Shown: piece by piece, positions 51,488-63,787 of the stretch
Layout: the number at the start of each line of letters is the position of its first letter
How positions within the stretch are numbered: the first letter of the stretch is position 1
Origin: Lutraria lutraria
Lineage: Eukaryota; Mollusca; Bivalvia; Venerida; Mactridae
Assembly: GCA_964023205.1 (NCBI GenBank)
Contig: OZ026839.1
Location: 17,018,386-17,082,385 of the forward strand
Length of the DNA stretch: 64,000 bases
Direction of reading: 5' to 3'
Made by a program: the position numbers and the translations under genes
The notes under the pieces: generated by a model
Databases searched by the model: none
What the model was told of the DNA's origin: nothing
The model's input: only the letters and a program-made list of their open reading frames with translations

Positions 51488-52633
51488 AGCTCACATGAAC
51501 ACTTGTGCTCAGGGTGAGCTTTTGTGATCAGTGTTCTTCCGGCGTCGTCAAACTTTTACCTTGTGAACACACTAGTGGCCACATTTTTAGCTCAATTTTT
51601 CGCAATACTGGGTCAGAATATTTATATCGACAAAATCTCGGACAAGTTCGATATTGGGCCATTCAGGGTCAAAAACTAGGTCACCAGGGCCAAATAAGGG
51701 AAAACCTTGTGAACACTCAAGAAATCACTGTTTTGATTGGATCTTCATGAAACTATGTCAGAATGTTTATTTCAATGATATGTAGGTCAAGTCTGATAAT
51801 GAGTCATCTGCGGTCAGAAACTAGGTCACTAGGGTAAATTGCTGGAAAACCTTGTGAACACTCGATCTAGAAGTCACTGTTTTGATTGGATCATCATGAA
51901 ACCTTGTCAGAATGTTTGTCTTTATAATATCTTGAACTAGCTCGAACATGGGTGATCTGGGGTAAAACACTAGGTCGCTAGATCAAATCTCATTTAAAAA
52001 AAACATGTTAACACTGTAGATTTCACAGTTATATTTTGATCTTCACCAAACTTTGTCAACTTGTTTGTTTTAATGATATAACCGTCAAGGTCGAACATGG
52101 GTCATCCGGGTCGAAAACTAGGTCACCAGGTCAAATCTTAGGTAAAAACCTTGTTAAAGCTCCAGATGTCATGGTTTTAATTGGATTTTCGCCAAACCTT
52201 GTCAGATTGTTTGTCTTAATGAAATTAATACAAGTTCAAAAATGGGTCGCCTAGGATCAAAAACTAGGTCACGAGGTCAAATCTTAGGAAAACCTTATTA
52301 ACCCTGTAGATATTAAATTTTGATTGTGTCTTCACCAAACCTTGTCAGAATGTTTGTCTTTATGCTATGTAAGACAACTTCAAACATGGGTCATCTGGGG
52401 TCAAAAACTAGGTCATGAGGTCAAATCTTAGGAAACCTTGTCTATGCTATAGTTTTCATAGTTTTGATTGGATCTTAACCAAATTTGGCAGAATGTTTGT
52501 TTTATTTATATGTAGGACCAGTTCTAACATGGGTCATCTGGGGTCAAAAACTAGATCACTGGTTCAAAACAATGTTTTAATGAGTGAACAATGATTGTCA
52601 TGTGAGCGATACAGGGCCATTATGGCCCTCTTG
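51488..52633 (+). mobile_element. HINE-like element, copy B2
   Basis: The left end AGCTCACATGAACACTTGTG, then CTCAGGGTGAGCT, has one arm mismatch. Modules contain GTCAAAAACTAGGTCACCAG, GATTGGATCTTCATGAAAC and TTGTCAGAATGTTTGTC. The right end GAGCGATACAGGGCCATTAT, then GGCCCTCTTG (to 52633), is followed by TT. Confidence 0.87.
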
Positions 52634-52690
52634 TTCTGGTAGTTATTGTCCTTTGTTGAATGTAATCTTATGATGCTTCTCTTACATTTT

Positions 52691-54507
52691 TAGCTCATCA
52701 GAGCACAAAGTGCTCATGGTGAGCTATTGTGATCGCGTGATGTCCGTCGTCAGTGTGTGTGTGCGTCAACAATTTCTTTAGACAACATCTCCTTCTTAAC
52801 CAGTTGGCCAATTTCAACGAAACTTTACGTGCATGTTCCTTGCATGAAGCTCTACAAAATGGATTTATTAAAAACTGTGAATACCAATAGGAAAAACTTC
52901 AAAAATCTTCTTGTCCAAAACCACAGGGCCTAGAGCTTAGATATTTGGTGTGTAGCATTGTCTAGTGGAACTCTACCAAGTTTGTTCAAATTATTGTTCT
53001 ACGGTCAAAATTTGCTCCGCCCAGGGGTCACTTGATTTTATATAGACTTAATTATATAGGGAAATTTTAAGAATCTTCCAGAAACTACAATGCCTAGAGC
53101 TTAGATATTTAGTGTGTAGCATTGTCTAGTGGACCTCTACCAAGTTTGTTCAAATTATTGTTCTACGGTCAAAATTTGCTCCGCCCCAGGGGTCACTTGA
53201 TTTTATATAGACTTAATTATATAGGGAAATTTTAAGAATCTTCTTGTCAGAAACTACAATGCCTAGAGCTTAGATATTTAGTGTGTAGCATTGTCTAGTG
53301 GACCTCTACCAAGTTTGTTCAAATTATTGTTCTTCGGTCAAAATTGGCCCCTCCCCAGGGGTCACTTGATTTTATATAGACTTATAAAGGGGAAATTTTA
53401 AAAATCTTCTTGTCCGAAACTACAATGCCTAGAGCTTAGATATTTGGTGTGTAGCATTGTCTAGTGGACCTCTACCAAGTTTGTTCAAATTATTGTTCTT
53501 CGGTCAAAATTGGCCTGCCCCAGGGGTCACTTGATTTTATATAGACTTATAAAGGGGAAATTTTAAAAATCTTCTTGTCGGAAACTACAATGCCTAGAGC
53601 TTAGATATTTGGTGTGTAGCATTGTCTAGTGGACCTCTACCAAGTTTGTTCAAATTATTGTTCAACAGTCAAAATTGGCCCCTCCCCAGGGGTCACTTGA
53701 CTTTATAGAGACTTACAAAGGGAAATTTTAAAAATCTTCTTGTCCGAAACTACAATGCCTAGAGCTTAGATATTTGGTGTGTAGCATTGTCTAGTGGACC
53801 TCTACCAAGTTTGTTCAAATTATTGTTCTAGGGTCAAAATTGGCACCGCCCCAGGGGTCACTTGATTTATATAGACTTATATAGGGAAATTTTAAAAATC
53901 TTCTTGTCAGCCTAGAGTTTAGATATTTGGTGTGTAGCATTTTCTAGTGTACCTCTACTAAGTTTGTTCAAATTATTGCCTTAGGGTCAAAACTGACCCC
54001 GCCCCATGGGTCACTTGATTTTACATAGTCTTATATAGGGAAATTTTAAAAATCTTCTTGTCCGAAACTACAATGCCTAGAGCTTAGATATTTGGTGTGT
54101 TAGCATTATCTAGTGTACCTCTAACAAGTTTGTTCAAATTATTGCCCTGGGTCAAAATTGGCCCTGCCCTGGGGTTTACTCTCATCTATTTAGGAAAATC
54201 AAAAAAATCTTCTTGTCCAAAACCACAAGACCTAGAGCTAAGATATTTGGTATGTAGCATTGTCTAGCGGACCTCTACCAAATCTGTTAAGAGTTAAAAT
54301 TAGCCCCGCCCCGGGGATCACATGATTTATATTTTTTATATATAGGAAAACAAAAACAAACATCTACCAAGTTTGTTCAAATTATATATTGCCGTAGGGG
54401 CAAAATTGGCCCCGACCCGGTTCACTTAATTTTACAAAGGCTCATGATAATTTTCTCTAAGAGTCTTTTTATCTGGTGAGCGATATTGGGCCATCATGGC
54501 CCTCTTG
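52691..54507 (+). mobile_element. HINE-like element, copy A4, with about nine modules
   Basis: The left hairpin AGCTCATCAGAGCACAAAGT, then GCTCATGGTGAGCT, has one wobble position. Successive modules (CTAGAGCTTAGATATTTGGT, GTAGCATTGTCTAGTGGACC, AAGTTTGTTCAAATTATTG) are closely similar between 53080 and 53850, suggesting recent internal expansion. The right end TGGGCCATCATGGCCCTCTT ends in CTTG at 54507, followed by TT. Confidence 0.88.
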
Positions 54508-55749
54508 TTTTGCGATTTCCATCAAACTTATTTGCTAAAAGGACTGTTATAATTGCTTTTATCATGGCACATTCATGTCTGTGACACACTTCTTGTTTAA
54601 CTTTTTTAACATAATCCTCAATATACTTACAATTGTGCTTCGATTCCTCTATATTATCATTCAGACTGTGTTGTGAAATCTGGTAGACTTGACATGTGAC
54701 CTCATCTAACATTTCCTATTAGGCTTAAGATATTAAACTGACAAGATATTATAGCGTTAACAAATACGTTTAGATACAAAGTTGGTTACTACCTTTGGCA
54801 TTAGTAAGTCATTACTTAGGACTGATAGTCTAATAGTTAAATTCAGTTTACCACTTCATACTGGTGACTTTTAATAGATAAGACTGACTGTATGGTATTG
54901 GAAGAAGTTAATAATGATTGTCCGAGTGCAACTAAGAAGTCACTTTCATAATTGAGTGTAATGAGTCGGTACTATTAAAATTTCTGCTCACAGTTTTCAT
55001 GTATTCTACTTCAGAGGTGTACAGTAAGACTGAAAATTTCTACCGACAAAATGTTTTCACCTTCTGCAGTGTAAACATAATTATGGATATCTATGTTTGT
55101 ACTTTCTATTGTACATGACATGCATTGCATAGGGTTTGTTTACTTGAAATGTAACTTTTTCATGAATGTCTGCATTTTGTTATATTTCTAACATTTATGT
55201 TATACATGACATTCCCATCATCATATAAATCTATTATTTTTATATATCTGTTTATCATAGATAAGATTTTCTTTTTACCTTGAAATTTTATGATGTTATA
55301 TATACAAGATATTGTTGATGAAAAATTCAAGAGTCTTTCTTATCAATGATACCCAGTCAGATGAGACTGTAGGTCTTGCCTCAAGTTTACAAAACTCACA
55401 ACTGGTTGGCGAGTAGTATCTGTGAACTAGTAGTAACAGTGATTTGTTTACTATACGGCATTTAATGTTTCCAGAATTGTTGTGTCTATTTATTTTTCAT
55501 TATGATGTGTTTCAGGTGAATTATGAATGTTAATCCCAATCCGCTGTGTTGTTGTTTAGCAAAATCATGACCCACTCTTTATTTATTAATGTAAACTCTT
55601 TCCAAACCACACAATGGCATTTTATATACTGTCTATTTAAAACATATTATATGCAATTTGATAAATAATGATTATTATTAATCTTGATTTAGAATGTAAA
55701 AATATGTGGACGGTTCAAAATATGAAAATTTCTAAAATAATTACTGCAT
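54508..55749. other. Intergenic, nothing recognised
   Basis: About 1.2 kb of AT-rich sequence. The short minus-strand frame at 54494-54712 shows no family signature, and no repeat array or RNA gene was recognised. Confidence 0.55.
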
Positions 55750-55762
55750 TTTGAGTTAAAAC

Positions 55763-55998
55763 ACCCACCTAGCTCTGTGGTCGAGTGGTTAAGGTTGCTG
55801 ACTTCAAATCACTGTATCCTCTCACCGATAAAGGTTCGTGCCCCACTACCGACCATGTCTCCTTATGTGAGAAAGCGAGCAGTTGCTTACGGAGGACGGG
55901 AGTATAGTACAGTTTTTTCCAGGAATGATGGTTAATTAGGTCAGCATCATATGGTTCTGACTGTTGAAAAGGGCCTAAAACTTGATATAAGCAAAACA
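55763..55998 (+). mobile_element. tRNA-derived SINE with 13-bp target-site duplication
   Basis: The head contains pol III box A (TGGTCGAGTGG) and box B (GGTTCGTGCCC) in a tRNA-like arrangement, with CTGACTTCAAATCACT in the anticodon region, followed by an unrelated body with CTTACGGAGGACGGGAG. The element is flanked by direct repeats TTTGAGTTAAAAC at 55750-55762 and 55999-56011. The head resembles widespread bivalve SINEs with a class II tRNA origin; the parent tRNA is not determined. Confidence 0.9.
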
Positions 55999-56011
55999 TT
56001 TGAGTTAAAAC

Positions 56012-56755
56012 GCAAAAATCACGGATACAGCTCGTTTTACTTGATTAATTAGTGCTAATTCATTACCCCTTTGGCGCCTCTCATACGGACAAACTGTATG
56101 ACGTCATAACGAAATATTTATATCATAGTTCACAGACTGAGCTTAACTTTATAATGTGGTAAGCAATTTTCAAATGATTTCTTACACAATAAGAGATCTC
56201 GCAGAAATATTGAAAAAAAATCATGGTTACTACTCCCCAACAAGTATCAGTCCCTGAGCTCAAATCTCAATTACATTGTATATTCTCAAAGTATAATGGT
56301 CGAAAAGGTAGAGCTGATTAATGTTCGGATACATATTCAGATCATTTTTTACTGTCAGACTAATGTATCAAAAACATCAGTTATGTCTGATCATAATTAA
56401 CCAAGAAATATGAAGTCAAGATACTGATATGAAGATATGAGCTAAGAGACTGATAATAAATTTTGTAACCTCATGCTCAGAACTTCGGAATGAGAAGTCC
56501 CATGTTTAAGAACAGGACTGGCATTTTGATCTATTGACCCATTTTAATACAGGCCATATGAAAAGAATACAAAACTTGGTTGAGAAAGATGTATACACAA
56601 TGTATATATATGAGGTAATTTTTGTTTTACAAATGTACAATAAACATCACACAAATATAGTTTTTGTTGGAGAGATCTTGTGGTTAATATCTTGAAACAC
56701 AATGCTCATGTGTAAGCATCAGATATGGTGGCACTCTCAAGCATCATCTACAAGG
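56012..56755. other. Intergenic, nothing recognised
   Basis: AT-rich, with no family-like ORF and no transposon end recognised on either strand. Confidence 0.55.
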
Positions 56756-58685
56756 AGTTTTGTGGTCTTGTAAACAGTACATGGGTTTATTTGGTGGTCT
56801 TGTAAACAGTACATGAGTTTATTTGGTGGTCTTGTAAACAGTACATGAGTTTATTTGGTGGTCTTGTAAACAGTACATGAGTTTATTTTGTGGTCTTGTA
56901 AACAGTACATGAGTTTATTTGGTGGTCTTGTAAACAGTACATGAGTTTATTTGGTGGTCTTGTAAACAGTACATGAGTTTATTTGGTGGTCTTGTAAACA
57001 GTACATGAGTTTATTTGGTGGTCTTGTAAACAGTACATGAGTTTATTTGGTGGTCTTGTAAACAGTACATGAGTTTATTTGGTGGTCTTGTAAACAGTAC
57101 ATGAGTTTATTTGGTGGTCTTGTAAACAGTACATGAGTTTATTTGGTGGTCTTGTAAACGGTACATGAGTTTATTTGGTGGTCTTGTAAACGGTACATGA
57201 GTTTATTTGGTGGTCTTGTAAACAGTACATGAGTTTATTTGGTGGTCTTGTAAACAGTACATGAGTTTATTTGGTGGTCTTGTAAACGGTACATGAGTTT
57301 ATTTGGTGGTCTTGTAAACGGTACATGAGTTTATTTGGTGGTCTTGTAAACGGTACATGAGTTTATTTGGTGGTCTTGTAAACGGTACATGAGTTTATTT
57401 GGTGGTCTTGTAAACGGTACATGAGTTTATTTGGTGGTCTTGTAAACGGTACATGAGTTTATTTTGTGGTCTTGTAAACAGTACATGAGTTTATTTGGTG
57501 GTCTTGTAAACAGTACATGAGTTTATTTTGTGGTCTTGTAAACAGTACATGAGTTTATTTGGTGGTCTTGTAAACAGTACATGAGTTTATTTGGTGGTCT
57601 TGTAAACAGTACATGAGTTTATTTGGTGGTCTTGTAAACAGTACATGGGTTTATTTTGGTGGTCTTGTAAACAGTACATGAGTTTATTTTGGTGGTCTTA
57701 TTAACAGTACATGGGTTTATTTTGGTAGCCTTGAAAACAGTACGTGGGTTTATTTTGGTGGTCTTGTAAACAGTACATGAGTTTATTTTGGTGGTCTTGT
57801 AAACAGTACATGGATTTATTTTGGTAGCCTTGTAAACAGTACATGGGTTAATTTTGGTGGTCTTATTAACAGTACATGGGTTTATTTTGGTGGTCTTGTA
57901 AACAGTACATGGATTTATTTTGGTGGTCTTGTAAACAGTACATGGGTTTATTTTGGTGGTCTTATTAACAGTACATGGGTTTATTTTGGTGGTCTTGTAA
58001 ACAGTACATGGGTTTATTTTGGTGGTCTTGTAAACAGTACATGGGTTTATTTTTGGTGGTCTTGTAAACAGTACATGAGTTTATTTTGGTGGTCTTGTAA
58101 ACAGTACATGGGTTTATTTTGGTGGTCTTGTAAACAGTACATGAGCTTATTTTGGTAGTCTTGTAAACAGTACATGGGTTTATTTTGGTGGTCTCGTAAA
58201 CAGTACATGAGCTTATTTGGTGGTCTTGCAAACAGTACATGAGTTTATTTGGTGGTCTTGTAAACAGTACATTGGTTTATTTTGGTGGTCTTGTAAACAG
58301 TACATGGATTTATTTTGGTGGTCTTGTAAACAGTACATGGATTTATTTTGGTGGTCTTGTAAACAGTACATTGGTTTATTTTGGTGGTCTTGTAAACAGT
58401 ACATGGATTTATTTTGGTGGTCTTCTGAATGGTACATGGGTTTATTTTGGTGGTCTTGTAAACAGTACATGGATTTATTTTGGTGGTCTTGTAAACAGTA
58501 CATTGGTTTATTTTAGTGGTCTTCTAAATGGTACATGGATTTATTTTGGTGGTCTTGTAAACAGTACATGGATTTATTTTGGTGGTCTTGTAAACAGTAC
58601 ATGGGTTTATTTTGGTGGTCTTGTAAATGGTACATAGGTTTATTTTGGTGGTCTTCTAAATGGTACATGGGTTTATTTTGGTGGT
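56756..58685. repeat. 32-bp minisatellite changing to 33 bp, about 59 units
   Basis: Units of GGTGGTCTTGTAAACAGTAC followed by ATGAGTTTATTT (32 bp) run from 56756 to about 57645. From there the unit gains a T (ATTTTGGTGG) and is 33 bp with more variation (ATGGGTTTATTTT, ATGGATTTATTTT). The 33-bp part is open in several frames on both strands (for example 58239-58637 +), a consequence of the period. The array ends just before the reverse-oriented HINE copy. Confidence 0.96.
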
Positions 58686-58697
58686 GGTTTAATTAAA

Positions 58698-60606
58698 CAA
58701 GAGGGCCATGATGGCCCTATAAATGCTCACCAGGAGAAAAGGTCATTTGGAGATTAACATTGTTGAAGTTTTCTATACAAGTCTAAGTAAGATCAAGTGA
58801 CCGATCTGGGCCGTTTTTTATCCCATGGCCATTATATGAACAGATTTAAAAGAGGTCCATTAGACAAAGCTACATACCAAATATCTTAGCTCTAGGCCTT
58901 GTGGTTTCTGAGAAGAAGATTTTTTAAAATTTTCCTATATAAAATAGAATAAACCCCAGGGCAGGGCTAATTTTGACCCCGGGGCCATAATTTGAACAAA
59001 CTTGGTAGAGGTCCACTAGACAATGCTACATACAAAATATCTAAGCTCTAGGCCTTGCGGTTTGGGAGAAGAAGATTTTTAAAGTTTTCCTATATAAGTC
59101 TATATAAATCAAGTGACCCCGGGGCGGGGCCAATTTTAACCCTAGGGCAATAATTTGAACAAACTTGGTAGAGGTCAACTAGACAATGCTACATACCAAA
59201 TATCTTAGCTCTAGGCCTTGTGGTTTCGGAGAAGAAGATTTTTTAAATTTTCCTATATAAAATAGAATAAACCCCAGGACAGAGCCAATTTTGACCCTAG
59301 GGCAATAATTTGAACAAACTTGGTAGAGGTCCACTAGATAATGCTACATACCAAATATCTTAGCTCTAGGCCTTGTGGTTTCGGAGAAGAAGATTTTTTA
59401 AATTTTCCTATATAAGTCTATATAAATCAAGTGACCCCCGGGGTGGGGCCAATTTTGACCCTAGGGCAATAATTTGAACAAACTTGGTAGAGGTCCACTA
59501 GACAATGCTACATACCAAATATCTTAGCTCTAGGCCTTGTGGTTTCGGAGAAGAAGATTTTTTAAATTTTCCTATATAAGTCTATATAAATCAAGTGACC
59601 CCCGGGGTGGGGCCAATTTTGACCCTAGGGCAATAATTTGAACAAACTTGGTAGAGGTCCACTAGACAATGCTACATACCAAATATCTTAGCTCTAGGCC
59701 TTGTGGTTTCGGAGAAGAAGATTTTTTAAATTTTCCTATATAAAAAAGAATAAACCCCAGGGCAGAGCCAATTTTGACCCTAGGGCAATAATTTGAACAA
59801 ACTTGGTAGAGGTCCACTAGATAATGCTACATACCAAATATCTTAGCTCTAGGCCTTGTGGTTTCGGAGAAGAAGATTTTTTTAATTTTCCTATATAAAA
59901 AAGAATAAACCCCAGGGCAGAGCCAATTTTGACCCTAGGGCAATAATTTGAACAAACTTGGTAGAGGTCCACTAGATAATGCTACATACCAAATATCTTA
60001 GCTCTAGGCCTTGTGGTTTCGGAGAAGAAGATTTTTTTAATTTTCCTATATAAGTCTATATAAATCAAGTGACCCCCGGGGCGGGGCCAATTTTGACCCT
60101 AGGGCAATAATTTGAACAAACTTGGTAGAGGTCCACTAGACTATGCTACACACCAAATATCAAAGCTCTAGGCATTGTAGTTTTTGACAAGAAGATTTTT
60201 TAAATTTCCTATATAAGTCTATGTAAAATCAAGTTACCCCCGGGGCGGAGCCAATTTTGACCCCAGGGTAATAATTTGAACAAACTTTATAGAGTTCCAT
60301 TAGACAATGCTACATACCAAATATCTCAGCTCTAGGCCCTGTGGTTTCAGACAAGAAGATTTTTTAAGTTTTCTCTATTTGTTGCCATAGCAACCAGAAT
60401 TTTTAATGAAATTTAATTTTTTGAACAACTTTGAAAGGGGACCACCCAAGGATCATTCCAGCAAAAGTTGGTTGCAATCGGCATAGCGGTGTAGGAGGAG
60501 ATGTTGTTTTAAGTAAACATGGAGGCCACGAAATCGTAACGACGCACGATGGACGCAGGGCGATCACAAAAGCTCACCCTGAGCACATTCGTGCTCTGGT
60601 GAGCTA
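58698..60606 (-). mobile_element. HINE-like element, copy A5 (minus orientation)
   Basis: Read on the minus strand, the left hairpin AGCTCACCAGAGCACGAATG, then TGCTCAGGGTGAGCT, begins at 60605. A body of about ten modules of roughly 170 bp follows; those between 59100 and 60060 are nearly identical. The right end CCATCATGGCCCTCTTG finishes at 58698, followed by TT. The body opens with the same TGGTTGCTATGGCAACAAAT-type segment as A2 and A3. Confidence 0.9.
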
Positions 60607-62028
60607 AAAATATAAAATAATGCAAATTTTGCCTTTAACATAACTGACTTGGTTAAAAACGCTAAAATAATGTAAAATGATATTTTACGTTATTTACAAA
60701 GATTAAATATCATACTTCAATACCAAGCAACAAAAAATTCTAACCAAACGCTCAAAAATGGTGTTTTATTGTGATAAATACTGCACCTCTTTATCAACTT
60801 TTCCTGATCGGGGTTAAACAGCTCTAACGTAATGTGCATTGTATTGGTACAATATGATACTATAAATTCATTAATGACAAAAATTTGTTATAAAAATCTC
60901 TTACTAGACATCAAACTTGGCGTGGTTTCAATTATTGAACCGTAAACATAAGCGATTTTGATTGGCCATCAAAATTGAATGGGGTGCGTCAAACTCGTTG
61001 ATTTTATGAGACGATAATGATCAATTGTTAATTGCTCAGCTTAAAAAACACAGTAGGTGTCATTTTCGAATTAACATTTCCGTCTTATTCGATTTCAAAG
61101 CGTTTTTCGGTATTTTGTAGCGGAAATGTTAATCTAGGGAACTGTGCCTCAGAATTTTGATACTTGTTTTCATTTTTTATCTATGGAGTATTACATAATA
61201 AACAGCAGGGTTTTGGGTACGGAATTTCTTTAAGTCAAGTATCTAACGAACCATTATAAAAAAACTGAGACATGGTTCCCTACATTATATATTTATAGTG
61301 ATTTTAAGGCTATTTGTTGTAATATATTCCTATATATAAACAGAGTAGTTATTGTTGTTCAAAAATTTATAAGTTACGTGTAATATTGGTTTATAGAAGA
61401 CCAATCAAATGTAATATTTAATTCAAATTACTTGCAATGCACTTTATACAGTGGGTTTATTTTAGTATAATTATAATTATGGTTTAGTTTTTAAATCTAT
61501 AAATTGGTGAAACTTGATTTGACCTGACATCCAAGCCAGATAGATACCTTAAGGAAATAATGATGTATTTATTTCATTCTATAAAAAGTCGTATGTAATT
61601 AATGAATATTTATTGAAAGTCCAAAGAAAAACACATCTATTCATGTCTTGTAAATGTTTTCAACAGCTTACATGTAATTCATGAATAATAATTTCTTCAG
61701 GGAAAATGTACAGGTTGATTTTATTGAACTGTCAAAGCTGAATAATTACATAGTCACAGAATATGTTTATTTTTAGGTTACTTCGTACTATAGTAAATAG
61801 TTTCTGTATACTTTACAGCAGTGGAATGTTCCGTTATACTATAATTTGTAATAAATGAACATTCAACATCCGGTTTAATGAAGATTAATAACTTACAAAG
61901 TTGTCGAATCTCACCATGCAAACTTAAAAATAAATGCATGCATCCTTCGTGAAATTATGTAGCTTAGACAGTTCAATTAAATCACACTATAATAGGAAAG
62001 ATAGGTCAACTGAAAAATAAATATCTGT
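60607..62028. other. Intergenic sequence and probable 3' UTR of the zinc-finger gene
   Basis: AT-rich, with no ORF. Several TTTATT words (AATAAA on the minus strand, for example near 61611 and 61767) could serve the zinc-finger transcript. No repeat family was recognised. Confidence 0.5.
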
Positions 62029-62914
62029 TTACATAACTGGCCAGTTAGCAACACTATCTTGGACTTGTACCACTGACATGTCTTCCTTCAACACAGGTTG
62101 TTCTTGCAGAGTAACCTCCCTTCTTATTTCTTCCCCCTCAGGTAAATGAAATGTTATAATATGATTTGTCTCCCCTTCTTTGGTAGAATTTGTTTCTATG
62201 GATGTCTGAATAGTGCCATTTTCTACCCCCTCAATCAAAGCCTGAGATTCTATAGTATCTGTACCGGTATCTGCAGTCTCTGATATAGCATTAAGTGCAG
62301 TATAGATTAACTGAGCAGCTGTCACATCATTATGAGGTAAAGGTTCACATGGTGTTATCCTTGAGAAATCTTCCACTACAACATTTTCACCAGTTTCGTT
62401 CATTCTGATCTGTAACTGCCTGACATGGTCCCCATCAAGGACGAATGTTGATGAAGGTACAGCATGAGTCACTCCAGACTGTAATATGTGTTGAACAGTG
62501 GAACTTGGAATATCAGGAGCCTGTAAGACTTGTATGACACTATCTTGTGATGGTATGTTATCATATTGACCATCAGCCCTTGATAGAACAAAACCATCTT
62601 TACCAGGAACATTCTTCATCACAAACAGTTGATTATTATCTGCCTTCACTGCCTCAGTCTTAATAAGTCCATTTTTGTGATCGTTTAAATGGTTTTTATA
62701 TTGTTGTTCATTAACAGTACGGTATAAACACATGTCACAACAAAAAATACCATCCATTCCTGGATGTTTATTCTTTACATGAACTTTAAGAGATATTGCT
62801 TGAATACATGAATATGGACAATGAGGACATTTGTATGGTTTGTGGCCTGTATGTCGCATCTTGTGTCTACGTAGAGAATTATGATCACTACAGCTGTATG
62901 AACATACATCACAC
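62029..62914 (-). CDS. C2H2 zinc-finger protein, 3'-terminal coding exon
   Basis: A minus-strand acceptor TTCTAG at 62915 opens a frame running to a TAA at 62029-62031 (about 295 residues). Three C2H2 fingers follow in order: CDVCSYSCSDHNSLRRHKMR-H, CPHCPYSCIQAISLKVHVKN-KH and CDMCLYRTVNEQQYKNHLND-H, the first two joined by a TGHKPYK linker. The remaining 200 or so residues are acidic and Gln/Thr/Val-rich, without fingers; they include AAQLIYTALNAISETA and IITFHLPEGEEI and may be a regulatory or activation region. Upstream exons with further fingers are expected beyond 62915. The arrangement recalls ZFP64/ZNF335-type nuclear factors, but the orthologue is not certain. Role inferred: DNA-binding transcription factor. 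Confidence 0.88.
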
Positions 62915-62915
62915 C

Positions 62916-63787
62916 TAGAAATTCAAATCTCACATTAGTGACAAGCCAATTTCATAAAACATCAGATAAGTGTATGAATATAGAGTTGCCTTGTAAATAA
63001 ACAAGAGCATATATTTTTCCTACGGGTTAAACGCCATTTTTCAACATTTTCTTGCAGTTATTAAAGGCAGCCATTTCACATTACCTTTTTTCTTACACTC
63101 TTTCAGTGATCGGGAAAGAAATTTTCTTAATGGGACAATGGAAAATCAATGTGACATTTTCGAGATCAATGCGGCATTTTCAAAATCCAATGTGACATTT
63201 AATGAGATAACAAAATAATACTTTGAGAGGCATTGTTATTGGCAGACGATAACTGAGAAGTTTTCATAATTATTTACAGGTGTCCATCTTTTACCTTGAG
63301 TCCTTAGGCAAAAATTTCGAGAGTCCAACTGAAATTCTCAATTGACATGATGAAATTTGACAAGTTTTAAATTCAGTAAGGCTTAGTCATATAAGCAAAT
63401 ATACTCAGCAGACTTTCAGTTCAGGAAAGTCTGATTTCTGCACAGGTGCCCAGTGCCCCCCAAGACTGCATTTCAACTCTGGGACATTGAAATCATGATA
63501 ACAACCAAAATCTAATCTCAATACAACATTATCCAAACCACATTAGCTTCATTTCCAAGTTTGTCTACTGGTTTCAAAAAAAACTGCAACTCATTCATTT
63601 TTCAAGCAATTCTCACTACTAGGCTGTCAAAATAACCACCATATGTGTAGCTATTAATCTATATACAGTTATGGCCATGACACGTGTTTTAAATGAGTAT
63701 AACTAAGTCTAAACACGATAAAAACGTTAGTTGACTGAGAGCGACATTTGCATGTTCAAATTATCCATATTACAAGACTACCTATAA
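62916..63787. other. Intron of the zinc-finger gene, nothing recognised
   Basis: Sequence upstream (in the minus sense) of the terminal exon. No C-x2-C...H-x3-H coding segment was seen on the minus strand. AATGTGACATTT/AATGCGGCATTT words repeat at 63150-63200. Confidence 0.5.

Noticed and set aside
55763..55850. A functional tRNA gene
   Set aside because: Box A and B are present but the acceptor stem does not close, and the unit is bounded by target duplications with a non-tRNA body, so it is a SINE.
57965..58637. Several overlapping repetitive frames on both strands
   Set aside because: By-product of the 33-bp part of the minisatellite.
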